A DNA stretch of 64,000 bases from Owenia fusiformis (lineage: Eukaryota; Annelida; Polychaeta; Sabellida; Oweniidae): contig CAIIXF020000002.1 in the NCBI GenBank assembly GCA_903813345.2, positions 9,137,555 through 9,201,554 of the forward strand, read 5' to 3'. Below are positions 63,558 through 64,000 of the stretch, one piece after another. The position numbers and the translations under genes were made by a program. The stretch's first letter is position 1. Every line of letters begins with the position of its first letter. The notes beneath the pieces were generated by a model. It was not told the origin of the DNA. It was given only the letters and a program-made list of their open reading frames with translations, and searched no databases.

Positions 63558-64000
63558 GAAACAACTGCGTTTCAAAGGATCAGATAAATGGTGACTTTTT
63601 ATTTTACAAAGGACCATATTGTAACTTCGGTTCTGTGGCACTATTTATATTTAGTAAGGACCAAATAAGCATACCTCTTGTATTTTCCCTTTGATCCTTG
63701 TATTGTGTTGATAAACATATGAGAGAAAGTTTATCTGACATATTTATTTAAACATTTGAACATAAATCAAAATGACCACTTGGTTCAAAATTCCTATTAT
63801 CTTTGCCTAAGCTTTGTATGGCAACTTGGGTCATGTTGGAAGGTAAAGATCAAAGATAAATTTTAAATGCTTACTAGATATTTATGACTGGTGAATTTGT
63901 TAAAAAGGCTCTAAAATTATTACCTGATTTTGATTGATTTGGCCCTGGATTCATTTCGATCCCTCCAATGACCAGCAACATTGTGATTATCACCAGCAAA
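63558..64000. other. Right edge, nothing identified
   Basis: AT-rich. No exon of the TPR gene or of LRBA was recognised. Confidence 0.4.

Noticed and set aside
63335-63694. Plus-strand 119-codon frame at the right edge
   Set aside because: It lies almost wholly in the GTAGCCAGG repeat and poly-C tracts.

Overview
This is AT-rich animal genomic DNA. The evidence is GT-AG introns in a conserved metazoan gene, several kinds of seven-transmembrane receptor, a Cys-loop channel, a non-LTR retrotransposon, a mariner remnant and many small inverted-repeat transposons. A marine invertebrate (lophotrochozoan or invertebrate deuterostome) is the best guess, but the sequence alone does not fix the phylum.

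The backbone is one plus-strand gene, an LRBA/neurobeachin orthologue. Seventeen exons can be placed between 8272 and 50130. They encode about 724 residues: the end of the PH-like domain, the whole BEACH domain and most of the C-terminal WD40 propeller. Every exon junction keeps the reading frame, and the last exon or exons were not found. Its introns are large and occupied. The first intron seen (8390-26179) holds two intronless, minus-strand Methuselah-like receptors with a somatomedin-B domain, a relic of a third, a LINE relic, a mariner fragment, a 29-bp minisatellite and a tRNA-like SINE head. The intron after exon 11 holds an intronless, plus-strand nicotinic-type channel subunit. Left of the first visible exon lies a tandem pair of intronless, minus-strand class A receptors whose third intracellular loops are 14-residue repeat arrays.

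Two large copies of a GGTGGTGACA-ended element (26829-28665 and 31627-33395) carry 136-bp satellite arrays rich in AGGTCA half-sites. Small copies of the same family are scattered over the window. The penultimate WD40 region contains six tandem 148-bp units, each with a splice acceptor and most of an exon, but only the last has a donor.

The right end (about 53640-63353, minus strand) is a tetratricopeptide locus. An ORF of 1161 residues fuses a GlnD/DUF294-type nucleotidyltransferase to kinesin-light-chain-like TPRs. It is followed by a long run of further near-identical 42-residue TPR units. The run is cut by an 851-bp foldback element, a second inverted-repeat transposon and several small frameshifting deletions, and it fades into stop-containing relics. 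The nucleotidyltransferase-TPR protein, the crowded LRBA introns and the tandem acceptor-exon array are the parts most worth following up.
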